The position numbers and the translations under genes are program-made. Shown one piece after another: positions 30,422 to 38,716 of a stretch of 41,665 bases of DNA; the stretch's first letter is position 1; each line of letters opens with the position of its first letter. Source of the DNA: an uncultured Rickettsiales bacterium. GTDB lineage: Bacteria > Pseudomonadota > Alphaproteobacteria > Rickettsiales > UBA1997. The DNA lies in the NCBI GenBank assembly GCA_937927795.1, contig CALBSF010000204.1, positions 1 to 41,665 on the forward strand, in the 5' to 3' direction. The notes below the pieces were generated by a model. The model saw only the letters and a list, made by a program, of their open reading frames with translations, did not search any database and was not told the origin of the DNA.

Positions 30422-31986
30422 GAAAATTTCCTAAAATTTCTGAAAGCTGGTTGGACAAGGCAATTTCTTATATTAATCCACAAGCAGGTTTAAAAAGATT
30501 TGAAGCAAAAACCAGATTAGCAATTGCTGGTGGCTACACTGGCGCAAGGCGTGATCGCAGACAAACTTCGAATTGGAGTGTTGCCGATGGCTCTGCTGAC
30601 AATGTCACTTTGCCTGATCTACCAGAGCTTCGCCAAAGATCACGCGATTTACTTCGCAATGCTCCGCTTGCTTGCGGCGCGGTAAATACTGTCGTTACTA
30701 ATGTTGTTGGAACTGGATTAAAGGTTCAGTCGCACTTAGATCGCGATGTGCTTAAGGATTATTTCAAAAGCGAAGATGAGTTTGATGCTTTTGAAAGAAA
30801 TGCCGAACGAATATTTCGCAACTGGGCAGAAAATCAGGATTGCGACATCACTCGCTGCCAAACTTTTTCAGAAATTCAAAATTTGATTTTGCGTTCGGTT
30901 CTTGAAAGTGGCGACATTTTTATTTTGAAGCGCTATGTCGAACGACCAAACAGAAGCATAAATCTTGCTCTGCAAATTGTTGAAGCCGATCGCGTTGCTA
31001 ACCCTGATTTTAAAGCTGACTCAGCAACTCTTGCTGGTGGCGTTGAAATGGATTCTGACGGCGCACCTGTTTCTTACTCGGTTTGTAATCAACATCCAAC
31101 TGATTATCAAAACCAAAAGGAAAGAAAATTTGTCAAAGTTCCGGCTTTTGATAAATACGGCAACCGCCAAGTCTTTCATATTTTTAGCAGAACCAGACCA
31201 GGACTCACTCGCGGAGTTCCTTATTTAGCACCGGTAATTGAAAGTTTAAAACAACTAGATCGCTACACCGAAGCAGAAGTTATGGCTGCTGTTGTGTCGG
31301 CGATGTTTACTGTTTTCATAAAATCAGAAGATGAAGAAGGTCTTGCACCCATGACTCCTTCGGAAGGAGGAAAAAGAGATGACGGCGATTACAAATTAGG
31401 ACCAGGCGCAATTCTTGATTTGCAGCCAAATGAAAATATCGAAATCGCTGATCCAAAAAGACCAAACCAAGCCTTTGATCCTTTTGTGCAAGCAGTGCTA
31501 AGGCAAGTTGGTGTAGCTTTAGAATTACCCTTTGAAATTCTAATTAAGCATTTTACCGCCAGCTATTCCGCTGCTCAAGCGGCTTTGGTTGAAGCATGGA
31601 AATTTTTCTCAAGCAGACGAAAGTGGCTCGCAATTCAGCTTTGCCAGCCGATTTACGAAATGGTTATCACTGAAGCGATTGCTAAAGGCGAATTAAATGC
31701 ACCGAATTTTTTTGCTAACACAACTATCAGAAACGCTTACTTAGGAGCTGAATGGATTGGACCACCAAGAGGACAGATTGATCAACTCAAAGAAGTAAAA
31801 GCCGCGCAAACAAGAATTGAAATTGGTGTCAGCACACTCGCTGAAGAAACAGCAATTTTAACCGGCGGTGATTTTGAGAGAAAATATCCGCAAATCCTCA
31901 AGGAGTATAAGTTAAAGCAAGAAGCGGGACTGATTCCAAAAGAAGTTATTCAAACGCAGCAACCAACTAAAAACAACGATGCATGA
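30418..31986 (+). CDS. Portal protein, lambda family
   Basis: 522 residues. Hallmarks of the lambda-type portal are visible. The N-terminal ARRDRRQTSNWSVADGSADNVTLPDLPELRQRSRDLLRNAPLA contains the RQRSRDL motif, split here as LRQRSRDLLRNAPLACGAV. Then come NVVGTGLKVQSH, FRNWAENQDCD, GDIFILKRYV and HIFSRTRPGLTRGVPYLAPVI. The C-terminus has LPFEILIKHFTASYSAAQAAL and GPPRGQIDQLKE. It forms the dodecameric channel at the capsid vertex. It overlaps gpW and the protease gene by four and eight bases. Confidence 0.94.
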   Translation: MRKFPKISESWLDKAISYINPQAGLKRFEAKTRLAIAGGYTGARRDRRQTSNWSVADGSADNVTLPDLPELRQRSRDLLRNAPLACGAVNTVVTNVVGTGLKVQSHLDRDVLKDYFKSEDEFDAFERNAERIFRNWAENQDCDITRCQTFSEIQNLILRSVLESGDIFILKRYVERPNRSINLALQIVEADRVANPDFKADSATLAGGVEMDSDGAPVSYSVCNQHPTDYQNQKERKFVKVPAFDKYGNRQVFHIFSRTRPGLTRGVPYLAPVIESLKQLDRYTEAEVMAAVVSAMFTVFIKSEDEEGLAPMTPSEGGKRDDGDYKLGPGAILDLQPNENIEIADPKRPNQAFDPFVQAVLRQVGVALELPFEILIKHFTASYSAAQAALVEAWKFFSSRRKWLAIQLCQPIYEMVITEAIAKGELNAPNFFANTTIRNAYLGAEWIGPPRGQIDQLKEVKAAQTRIEIGVSTLAEETAILTGGDFERKYPQILKEYKLKQEAGLIPKEVIQTQQPTKNNDA

Positions 31987-33355
31987 GTTATTAAAAATCG
32001 CGAAATATTGGGCGATTGAGCCTGATATTTTGAAGAGTCTTTGTCGCCTGGACGAAATTAAATCGCTCTCATTTCAATCAGAAAGACGATTAAGCAACAC
32101 CCGATCAGTTATGATTCGGGACGGCACTGCGGTAATTCCACTACACGGACCAATCACTGCAAGAAGCGATCTTTTTACCTTCTTTTTAGGCGGAACTTCT
32201 TTGTCAGATTTGGCAAAAGATTTTCAAACGGCACTCGATGATGATCAGGTAAAGGCAATTTTATTTGATGTCGATTCTCCTGGTGGTGTTGCACTCGGAC
32301 CCTCAGAAATGGCAGACGCTATTTTTAAGGCACGAGGCAAAAAACCAATCTGGAGTTATGTCGGCAGAAATTGTTCATCCGCAGCTTATTGGATCGCATC
32401 TGCAACCGAAAAAATCATCGCCAATCCTTCTGCACTTTTGGGAAGCATTGGTGTTGTTACAACAATTCCGGTGCAAGAGCAGCCTGATTCTGAAGGCTAC
32501 AAAAACATCGAGATTGTTTCCAGCAACGCCAAACAAAAGCGTCCTGATCCAAGAACGGAGGAAGGAATGGCTGAGATAAAACGCGAGCTTAACGATCTTG
32601 AGGCGCAGTTTATTGAAGCAATTGCCAAATACCGAAATGTAAGTGTGAACGCAGTTAAAAATGACTTTGGTCAAGGTGGAGTGCTAATTGGAAAAAACGC
32701 AGTTGCGAGTGGCATGGCTGACTCTCTTGGAAGTTACGAAGAAGTCATCGCTGAGTTAAATCAAAAAATTTCAACAAATAAACAAATCAATTTTATGTCT
32801 AAAGAAACAATCGAAAGGTCTGCGATTAACGCAGATTTTATTAAATCAGAATTTCCTGACATCGCTGAAAAATTGGCGAAAGAAAATTCTGAAAAAATCC
32901 GCAGCGAAACAAAAGAAAGCTCTTTTGCGGAAGGCAAAAAAGCTGGATTCGCTGAAGGAATTAAATCGGAAAGAGAGAGAATTTTAGCAATTGAAGAAGC
33001 CTCTCTTCCTGGTCATGAAGACTTAGTAGCAAAAGCAAAACAAGATGCCGACATGACGGCGGATAAGTTAGCGCTGCAAATTGTCGCAAGAGAAAAACAG
33101 CGCGGCACGAAATATGTCGATGCACAAAAAGAGGCAGAAAAAGAAATGCCAAAAGTTGCGCCAAATTTTGAAAGCGCATCGCAAGAAAAAGCAAAAATCG
33201 ATAAAGACGCACCTCTTGAAGAAAGAGCAAAAACTGAGTGGCAAAGCGATGCAAAACTCCGCTCTGAATTTGCCGATGATTACGATGCTTACTTCGCATA
33301 CAAAAAAGCATCAGAGGCAAATCAGGTTAAAATCCTATCAACCAATAAAAATTAA
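31979..33355 (+). CDS. S49-type capsid maturation protease with C-terminal scaffold
   Basis: 458 residues. The ClpP/SppA-like domain carries DVDSPGG (97-103), the catalytic serine in CSSAAYWIAS (Ser133/134), LLGSIGVV (153-160), and Lys185/Lys187 as candidate general base. The C-terminal 186 residues are highly charged helix (EKIRSETKESSFAEGKKAGFAEGIKSERE), a scaffold domain as in lambda C/Nu3. A methionine at residue 273 (ATG 32795) could start a separately translated scaffold. It processes the portal and scaffold during head assembly. Confidence 0.92.
   Translation: MHELLKIAKYWAIEPDILKSLCRLDEIKSLSFQSERRLSNTRSVMIRDGTAVIPLHGPITARSDLFTFFLGGTSLSDLAKDFQTALDDDQVKAILFDVDSPGGVALGPSEMADAIFKARGKKPIWSYVGRNCSSAAYWIASATEKIIANPSALLGSIGVVTTIPVQEQPDSEGYKNIEIVSSNAKQKRPDPRTEEGMAEIKRELNDLEAQFIEAIAKYRNVSVNAVKNDFGQGGVLIGKNAVASGMADSLGSYEEVIAELNQKISTNKQINFMSKETIERSAINADFIKSEFPDIAEKLAKENSEKIRSETKESSFAEGKKAGFAEGIKSERERILAIEEASLPGHEDLVAKAKQDADMTADKLALQIVAREKQRGTKYVDAQKEAEKEMPKVAPNFESASQEKAKIDKDAPLEERAKTEWQSDAKLRSEFADDYDAYFAYKKASEANQVKILSTNKN
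32795..33355 (+). CDS. Possible nested scaffold protein (Nu3-like internal start)
   Basis: In-frame ATG inside the protease gene, at the junction between the protease and charged scaffold parts, giving 186 residues (MSKETIERSAINADFIKSEF...). Lambda uses the same arrangement for Nu3 inside C. No strong ribosome site is visible (AAATCAATTTT precedes), so this is analogy rather than direct evidence. Confidence 0.35.
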   Translation: MSKETIERSAINADFIKSEFPDIAEKLAKENSEKIRSETKESSFAEGKKAGFAEGIKSERERILAIEEASLPGHEDLVAKAKQDADMTADKLALQIVAREKQRGTKYVDAQKEAEKEMPKVAPNFESASQEKAKIDKDAPLEERAKTEWQSDAKLRSEFADDYDAYFAYKKASEANQVKILSTNKN

Positions 33356-33365
33356 GAGGTGAACC

Positions 33366-33785
33366 ATGACAGCATTATCAAAAGACACAAACCGAGTTTA
33401 TGAACTTGGCAATATTAACGAATTACCGCTCGCTGGTGGTGAGCTGATTTATCAAGGTGCTGCAATTGGCTGCAATTCTTCTGGCTACGCAAAAAGCCTG
33501 GAAAACGGCGATATTTTTGCCGGATTTGCAGAAGACAATGTCGACAACTCTGCTGGCTCTGACGGAGCTAAAAGAATCAGGATCAGAAAGAAAGGTGCCA
33601 TCCTTCTTGATATCTCCGGCGTAGCTCTTGGCGACATAGGAAAAGCAGTTTATGCCACCAATGACAATACCTTCACTTTGTCATCTACAGACGCGGTTTA
33701 TATCGGGCAAATTTCACGCGTTGAATCAACTGGAGTTGCTCTTGTTGACTTCGCTTCCTACGCCCCAGTTCCAGCAACTGAATAG
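33366..33785 (+). CDS. Head decoration protein, lambda gpD-like
   Basis: 139 residues with a good ribosome site (AGAGGTG). Small beta-rich protein: GGELIYQGAAIGCNSSGYAKSLENGDIFAGFAEDNVDNS, then IRIRKKGAILLDISGVALGDIGKAVYATNDNTFTLS and YIGQISRVESTGVALVDF. This is the pattern of capsid cement/decoration proteins of the gpD group. It would bind the capsid surface after expansion and stabilise it. It lies between the protease and the major capsid gene, the usual place. Confidence 0.8.
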   Translation: MTALSKDTNRVYELGNINELPLAGGELIYQGAAIGCNSSGYAKSLENGDIFAGFAEDNVDNSAGSDGAKRIRIRKKGAILLDISGVALGDIGKAVYATNDNTFTLSSTDAVYIGQISRVESTGVALVDFASYAPVPATE

Positions 33786-33828
33786 CCTGGAATCAAACAA
33801 TTTTAACAACCTTAAATAACAGAAATTT

Positions 33829-34794
33829 ATGGCACTAAAAGAATTATCATCACGGGCAATTATTGGTCTTTACTATAAGCGCCTTGAACAAAAAAGCGGT
33901 ATGGATTGGGTTGAAGCTCTTTCCAACTATTTTACCTCTGATCAGGAAAGCGAGACTTACAAATGGTTAGGTCAAGTTCCTGTGATGCGCGAATGGATTG
34001 GCGGAAGACAGGCAAAAGGCTTCACCACTAATGGTTTGACTATCGAGAATAAACACTTCGAAGCAACTTTGGAAATTCCATTGGTTGATTTAAGACGTGA
34101 TAAAACCGGTCAGATTACTGTCAGAGTTAATGAGCTTGCTGACCGCACCAATTCACACTGGGCGCAATTGCTTTCTAAATTACTCATCAACGCTGAAAGC
34201 ACTGTTTGCTATGATGGTCAATATTTCTTCGACACTGATCATAGTGACGGAAAAAGCGGAGTTCAAAGCAATAAACTGCAATTAGATTTGACTGGTTTTG
34301 CTGATCAAATTGACGGCGGAAAAGTTGGAGCTATATCTGCCCCAAGTGAAGCAGCTTTTCGTTTAGCAGTTTTAAAAACCATTCAGCAAATCTTGTCATT
34401 CAAAGATGATCAAGGTGAGCCGATGAATGAAAATGCCAGCCAGTTTTTGGTGGTCGTTCCCACCTCGCTTTGGTATATCGCTAAAACTGCAATGGCTGTT
34501 CCTTTGTCAGTTGGCGGTAGCACAAACGCCATCAAGGTTCTTGATGAGGTGAATATTTCAATCGCACAAAACCCGCGCCTTTCTTGGTCTGACAAATTCG
34601 CTGTTTTCAGAACTGACTCTTCAGTAAAACCATTCATCCGTCAGGAAGAAGAAGGAGTTAAACTTAAAGCAATTGCCGAAGGTTCAGAACTCGAATTTAA
34701 GCATGATAAACACTGGTATGGTGTTGATACATGGAGAAACGCTGGTTATGGCTTCTGGCAACATGCCTGCCTCACCAGATTAATTAAATCTTAA
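33829..34794 (+). CDS. Major capsid protein, Mu gpT-like
   Basis: 321 residues. Matches the Mu-like major head subunit pattern: an N-terminal ALKELSSRAIIGLYYKRLEQ. Next come TYKWLGQVPVMREWIGGRQAKG, LEIPLVDLRRDKTGQ and LLINAESTVCYDGQYFFDTDHS (the FFDTDHS motif is characteristic). The C-terminus has WYGVDTWRNAGYGFWQHACL. It builds the T-number shell. In combination with lambda-type terminase, portal and protease it indicates a mosaic head module. The ATG lacks a strong ribosome site. Confidence 0.9.
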   Translation: MALKELSSRAIIGLYYKRLEQKSGMDWVEALSNYFTSDQESETYKWLGQVPVMREWIGGRQAKGFTTNGLTIENKHFEATLEIPLVDLRRDKTGQITVRVNELADRTNSHWAQLLSKLLINAESTVCYDGQYFFDTDHSDGKSGVQSNKLQLDLTGFADQIDGGKVGAISAPSEAAFRLAVLKTIQQILSFKDDQGEPMNENASQFLVVVPTSLWYIAKTAMAVPLSVGGSTNAIKVLDEVNISIAQNPRLSWSDKFAVFRTDSSVKPFIRQEEEGVKLKAIAEGSELEFKHDKHWYGVDTWRNAGYGFWQHACLTRLIKS

Positions 34795-34809
34795 TGGGAG
34801 GACTGACAT

Positions 34810-35283
34810 ATGAAGAATTATGAAGTAAGCGCCCCTTTTATCAGCTTTGGCATCGGAATTGTTTTAAAACTTTCCGAGAGCCAAGCAGATATTCGCTCTC
34901 AATCTTTGAGCAGAAAAAAGAATGATCTTTTTGAAGTGATTGAACCTGTGCAATTCAAACAAGGCGAAAAAATTTCTGCCGATCCTGCACAACTAACCAA
35001 ATCAATTCTCGAAAGATTATCTGAGATTTCTGACAAAAAAACTGACGGCGGCAAACCTGATGCCCCAACCGAATATCCCTGCATCCAGCATGTGAGCTTT
35101 GGCAAATATAATGTATTTGATGCAGAGAAAAATTTATTAACTCCAAAACCAATTAAAAAAGATGAAGCTGAAAAAATATTTACGGAACTTTCGAAGAAAA
35201 CTGATTCTGATAACGACTCCAACAAAGACGAAAAAAACTCAGAGACAAAACAATCTGAGAATGATCCAAAGCATGATGCTTAA
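34810..35283 (+). CDS. Hypothetical head-module protein, 157 residues
   Basis: Preceded by GGGAGGA. The first 60 residues (NYEVSAPFISFGIGIVLKLSESQADIRSQSLSRKKNDLFEVIEPVQFKQGEKI) look like a small beta domain; ISADPAQLTKSILERLSEI is a helix. The last 40 residues are a disordered acidic/Lys tail (KKTDSDNDSNKDEKNSETK). No family is recognised. It occupies the position of a small head-completion or capsid-accessory gene between the major capsid and the head-tail connector genes. Confidence 0.65.
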   Translation: MKNYEVSAPFISFGIGIVLKLSESQADIRSQSLSRKKNDLFEVIEPVQFKQGEKISADPAQLTKSILERLSEISDKKTDGGKPDAPTEYPCIQHVSFGKYNVFDAEKNLLTPKPIKKDEAEKIFTELSKKTDSDNDSNKDEKNSETKQSENDPKHDA

Positions 35284-35292
35284 AGAAGATTT

Positions 35293-35634
35293 ATGTTAGA
35301 TTTCGACAACTTCATCAATAAGCCATGCGTTGAAATTTTTGGCCGCGTTGCAACTTACATTCCGGCGAATAACGATTTCGATTCTTTCACAATTAAGGGT
35401 GATTTCCACAAGGATTACAAAGGCATAAAAGCTGATTCTTCTGAGGTAGAAATTAGCTCTAACGAAATCGTTTTATTCGTCCGTGATGTTTCGATGCCGC
35501 CAAGTTATTCAAAAGCAAATCAAGGTGATTTTGTTGAAGTAGAAAATACCAGATACCAAATCATCGACATTCAGCAACACTTACCAGGCAGCAAAAAATT
35601 AGTCCTTCATGAGTCATCCGAGAACAGCGATTAG
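35293..35634 (+). CDS. Head-tail connector, lambda FII-like (tentative)
   Basis: 113 residues. Compact beta-rich sequence: CVEIFGRVATYIPANNDFDSFTIKGDFHKDYKG, then VEISSNEIVLFVRDVSMPPSYSKANQGDFVEVENTRYQIIDIQQHLPGSKKLVL. The pattern of strands, with the GDFVEVENTRYQIIDI core, resembles lambda FII/phage attachment proteins. It lies just before the tail-terminator-like gene and overlaps it by 26 bases. Its role at the head-tail joint is inferred from the fold pattern and order. Confidence 0.6.
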   Translation: MLDFDNFINKPCVEIFGRVATYIPANNDFDSFTIKGDFHKDYKGIKADSSEVEISSNEIVLFVRDVSMPPSYSKANQGDFVEVENTRYQIIDIQQHLPGSKKLVLHESSENSD

Positions 35635-36109
35635 ACAGGCTTTAGTTGATAAACTAAAAACCAAAATCGGAGATGATTTTCCAACTGACGCTTTAGATCG
35701 AATTTATGGCAGCAGAGCCAAACCATTATTTGACCAGTTTCTGCCAGCAATTCTGATCTATTCTAGAAACGAAAATATCATTGAAGAAAGATTTGCGAGC
35801 GATGGATATGGCGCAAGCAAGCGCGAGCTTGAAGTTGCGATTGAAGCTGTGGTGCTTGGTAATGAGCAAGTTGATGATGCGCTCGATAAAATTTCTAAAC
35901 AGATTGAAGACGCGCTTGATGGCTTCGAGATGGCAAACAGAAAAGCTGATGTTTTGCAGTTAAAATCAACAGAAATGGATGTGTCGATTGAAGGCAGCAA
36001 AATCTATGGCGCTGCCCGCCTAACATATTCAGTAACTTACTACACAAGCAACCAACAGCCTGATAATTCAGGCACAATACCAACTGAAATTGAGGCAAAT
36101 TTCCCATGA
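35609..36109 (+). CDS. Tail terminator-like protein (lambda U/gp10 type, tentative)
   Basis: 166 residues. N-terminal helix RTAIRQALVDKLKTKIGDDF, then YGSRAKPLFDQFLPAILIYSRNENI, ELEVAIEAVVLGNEQVDDALDKISKQIEDAL and the last sheet KSTEMDVSIEGSKIYGAARLTYSVTYYT. This alpha/beta order is that of tail-terminator proteins which cap the tail tube. It starts inside the upstream gene and its stop overlaps the next start by four bases. Confidence 0.6.
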   Translation: MSHPRTAIRQALVDKLKTKIGDDFPTDALDRIYGSRAKPLFDQFLPAILIYSRNENIIEERFASDGYGASKRELEVAIEAVVLGNEQVDDALDKISKQIEDALDGFEMANRKADVLQLKSTEMDVSIEGSKIYGAARLTYSVTYYTSNQQPDNSGTIPTEIEANFP

Positions 36110-36330
36110 GCAATACAATAAAAATTCAAATCATCAGCGACTATCAAGACTACAAAAAAGGACAGATTGTCGAGCTTGATGAAAAAGCAGCGATAACATT
36201 GCTGACCAACGGCAAGGCTTTAAAAATTCACCGCAAAAAAGATGATGTCGCAGCAGAAAAAACAGAAGAAAATTCTGAAGAAAAAACCACCGAAAAAGAG
36301 AACAAAAAATCCAAGAAAAATGATCAATGA
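36106..36330 (+). CDS. Small hypothetical tail-module protein
   Basis: 74 residues; ATGA coupling on both sides. The first 40 residues (IKIQIISDYQDYKKGQIVELDEKAAITLLTNGKALKI) form a small beta/helix unit like the accessory proteins annotated before baseplate V in some phages. The remainder is a very charged tail (KTEENSEEKTTEKENKKSKK). No named function. The charged tail overlaps in codons with nothing else of note. Confidence 0.6.
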   Translation: MSNTIKIQIISDYQDYKKGQIVELDEKAAITLLTNGKALKIHRKKDDVAAEKTEENSEEKTTEKENKKSKKNDQ

Positions 36331-36899
36331 ACTTCGATGAAAAAGACGGATTTAATTTAAACGATCTTGCACGAAGACTAGCAAATATCATTCGCTTGGG
36401 ACAGATATTTGCTATCAATTATGAAACAGCAAAAGCGCGAGTAAAAATCGGTGATCTCGAAACCGATTGGTTGCCCTGGATTACTTCAAACAGCGGCAAC
36501 AACAAAGACTGGAATCCTCCTGAAATTGATGAGCAAGTGATGATTTTATCTGCTTGCGGAGAGTTAAATCAGGGGGTGATTTTTCCATCACTTTATCGAG
36601 GGAACGCTCCTGAAAATTCCGGCAATATTCAAAGCATTACTTTTGCCGATGGTTCGAAAATTTCTTTCGATCGTGCCAGTGGAAATTTGACTCTCGATAT
36701 CAAAGGCAGCGCCAATATCAAAGTTGCAGGAAATGCACAAATTGAAGCCGCAAATATAACTCTAAAAGGAAATGTTGATCTTGGTGGCAGCGGTGGAAAT
36801 GCGGTCGCCAGAGTTGGCGATAAAGTAAAAATTGATTCAGGTTCTTCTGCTGGTGAGTGGCCGATCATTGGTGGATCAAGCAAAGTGAAAGCAACATGA
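36327..36899 (+). CDS. Baseplate assembly protein V (tail spike, P2 gpV-like)
   Basis: 190 residues. N-terminal OB-fold region (NIIRLGQIFAINYETAKARVKIGDLETDWLPWITSNSG) with the EIDEQVMILSACGELNQGVIFPSLY motif typical of gpV/gp45. A repetitive C-terminal beta-helix follows (FADGSKISFDRASGNLTLDIKGSANIKVAGNAQIEAANITLKGNVDLGG). It forms the membrane-piercing needle under the baseplate. The presence of this protein and the following W, J, I set indicates a contractile tail. The start overlaps the upstream stop (ATGA). Confidence 0.9.
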   Translation: MNFDEKDGFNLNDLARRLANIIRLGQIFAINYETAKARVKIGDLETDWLPWITSNSGNNKDWNPPEIDEQVMILSACGELNQGVIFPSLYRGNAPENSGNIQSITFADGSKISFDRASGNLTLDIKGSANIKVAGNAQIEAANITLKGNVDLGGSGGNAVARVGDKVKIDSGSSAGEWPIIGGSSKVKAT

Positions 36900-37231
36900 A
36901 TGTAAATACCGGAAAAACAATTTCAGAAATTACTCACATCAAGCAGTCGATTGCAAACATTCTGACCACACCGATTGGCTCAAGAATTATGCGCCGCGAT
37001 TATGGTTCACGGCTTTTTGAAAGAATTGATCAGCCAATAAATGGAGATCTGATTGCAGAAATTTATTCTGATGTTGTCGAGGCACTCTTCACTTGGGAGC
37101 CTCGTTTTGAAGTTGAGCAAGTCACTGTTCAAAGCATTGAGAAAGGTAAAATTACAATCGATCTTGAAGGCAGTTATGTAAAAGACGGACAAAAAATAGT
37201 TTTAGAAAATATTTCTATCAGCAGCAGATAA
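36896..37231 (+). CDS. Baseplate wedge protein W (GPW/gp25 family)
   Basis: 111 residues from ATG 36896, which overlaps the gpV stop; an upstream in-frame ATG at 36857 lies deep in gpV and is not favoured. Family hallmarks: ITHIKQSIANILTTPIGSRIMRRDYGSRLFERIDQPI (TPIGSRIMRRDYGS is the signature) and the E-P-R-F strand WEPRFEVEQVTVQ. It is a structural component of the baseplate wedge with lysozyme-like ancestry in T4 gp25. The last base of its stop is the first base of the gpJ start. Confidence 0.92.
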   Translation: MNVNTGKTISEITHIKQSIANILTTPIGSRIMRRDYGSRLFERIDQPINGDLIAEIYSDVVEALFTWEPRFEVEQVTVQSIEKGKITIDLEGSYVKDGQKIVLENISISSR

Positions 37232-38079
37232 TGGGCAATTTTACCGCAATAGATTTATCAAAATTACCGGCACCGAAAGTAATTGAAGAGCTAAGTTATG
37301 AGACAATTTTTCAGGACATCTTAAGTGATTTTCTGACAAAAAATCCGAATTACTCAACATTGCTCGAAAGTGATCCGGCGATGATTCTGCTGGAGGTTTG
37401 TGCTTATCGTGAATTGCTTCTTCGCAATCGCATTAATGAAGCCGCAAAGGCAACAATGCTCGCTTATGCAACTGGAAGCGACCTAGAAAATTTAGGTGCT
37501 CCTCTTGGTGTGCAAAAACTTGAAGGTGAAACTGATGATCAGTTAAGGCAAAGAATCCAGCTTGCGCCAGAAGCATTCACCAATGCTGGATCAATTGGCG
37601 CTTACACCTTTCATGCACTTTCTGCATCAAGCGACATCAAATCAGTTTCGGTTAAGAGTCCGAATCCTGGTGAAGTTTTGGTGACAATTCTTTCTAAAAC
37701 CGGAAATGGGGTTGCCTCGGAAGAGTTGATTGATGCCGTTTTAGAAAAATTAAGTGAAGAAGATGTCAGACCACTCACAGATCAAGTTTCAGTGCAAAGC
37801 GCTGAGATCGTCAATTATTCTGTTGAAGCAGTAATCACAGTTTACTCTGGGCCATCTTCATCAGTCGTTGAAACCGAAGCACGAGCAGCTCTTGATAAAT
37901 TTTTAGATGAAAGACACGCAATTGAAAAGCTAGTTGCAGTGTCAGGAATTTATGACGCTCTTCATGTTGATGGCGTAAAGAAAGTTCAGCTTATTCATCC
38001 AACATCCGATGTTGTAACAACCGATGAACAAGCAGCTTATTGCAACAGCAAAACAATCTCGATCGTAGTTGATGAGTGA
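37231..38079 (+). CDS. Baseplate protein J
   Basis: 282 residues. Matches baseplate J/gp47: LPAPKVIEELSYETIFQDILSDFL, then YSTLLESDPAMILLEVCAYRELLLRNRINEAAKATMLAYATGSDLENLGA. Further on are GETDDQLRQRIQLAPEAFTNAGSIGAYTFHALSAS and VKSPNPGEVLVTILSKTGNG. It links baseplate wedges to tail fibres in contractile-tailed phages. It is joined to gpW by a TAATG junction and its 3' end overlaps gpI. Confidence 0.94.
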   Translation: MGNFTAIDLSKLPAPKVIEELSYETIFQDILSDFLTKNPNYSTLLESDPAMILLEVCAYRELLLRNRINEAAKATMLAYATGSDLENLGAPLGVQKLEGETDDQLRQRIQLAPEAFTNAGSIGAYTFHALSASSDIKSVSVKSPNPGEVLVTILSKTGNGVASEELIDAVLEKLSEEDVRPLTDQVSVQSAEIVNYSVEAVITVYSGPSSSVVETEARAALDKFLDERHAIEKLVAVSGIYDALHVDGVKKVQLIHPTSDVVTTDEQAAYCNSKTISIVVDE

Positions 38080-38716
38080 CGAAATTAATCAATCTTTATT
38101 GCCGCCAAATGCGAGCACTTTACTTAGAGATTTAGAAGAAATATTTGGTGATTCTTTTGATCTGCCAACGCTAAATCGCTATGTGGTAAATCCCGATCTT
38201 GCACCAGCACATATTCTGCCATGGCTTGCTTGGGCTTTATCAGTCGATGATTGGAGTGATGCCTGGCCAGAGCAAATTCGCAGGAATGTAATCAAAGCAA
38301 GCGTTGAGGTTCATAGAAAAAAAGGAACTATTGGCGCTCTCAAAAAAGCGCTGCAGGCTTTCAACTACACCAATGTCAAAGTTGAAGAATGGTTTGAGTA
38401 TGGCGCAGACCCTTATTTTTTCAGAGTATTTTTTGATGTAAACGAACCTGGCTTTGATGTTAACATTTTGCCACAAGTTCAAAAGGTCATAGAAAGCACC
38501 AAGAACGCAAGATCGCATCTTGAAAGCCTGAGAGCTTATCTTTCAGCAGAAATGGGCTTGGTAAGCATTGGAAGCCTTATTATTTCAAAAGAAGTTACAT
38601 CACTTAATCCCGTGATTTTCGATCACGATGATGAACTAGAAAACGAATCACCCGCACCAACTTTGGGAGCATTTTTTATCACTAAAGAGATTACCACGAT
38701 TTATCCTCTAACATGA
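38072..38716 (+). CDS. Tail protein I
   Basis: 214 residues from ATG 38072 (a TTG at 38069 is the adjacent alternative). The P2 gpI pattern is visible: LLPPNASTLLRDLEEIFGDSF, PDLAPAHILPWLAWALSVDDWSDAWPEQIRRNVIKASVEVHRKKGTIGALKKAL, then VEEWFEYGADPYFFRVFFDV. Here the usual motif LPWLAWALSVDDW is intact. It connects baseplate J to the tail fibre. The start overlaps gpJ by eight bases and the stop overlaps the fibre start. Confidence 0.92.
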   Translation: MSDEINQSLLPPNASTLLRDLEEIFGDSFDLPTLNRYVVNPDLAPAHILPWLAWALSVDDWSDAWPEQIRRNVIKASVEVHRKKGTIGALKKALQAFNYTNVKVEEWFEYGADPYFFRVFFDVNEPGFDVNILPQVQKVIESTKNARSHLESLRAYLSAEMGLVSIGSLIISKEVTSLNPVIFDHDDELENESPAPTLGAFFITKEITTIYPLT

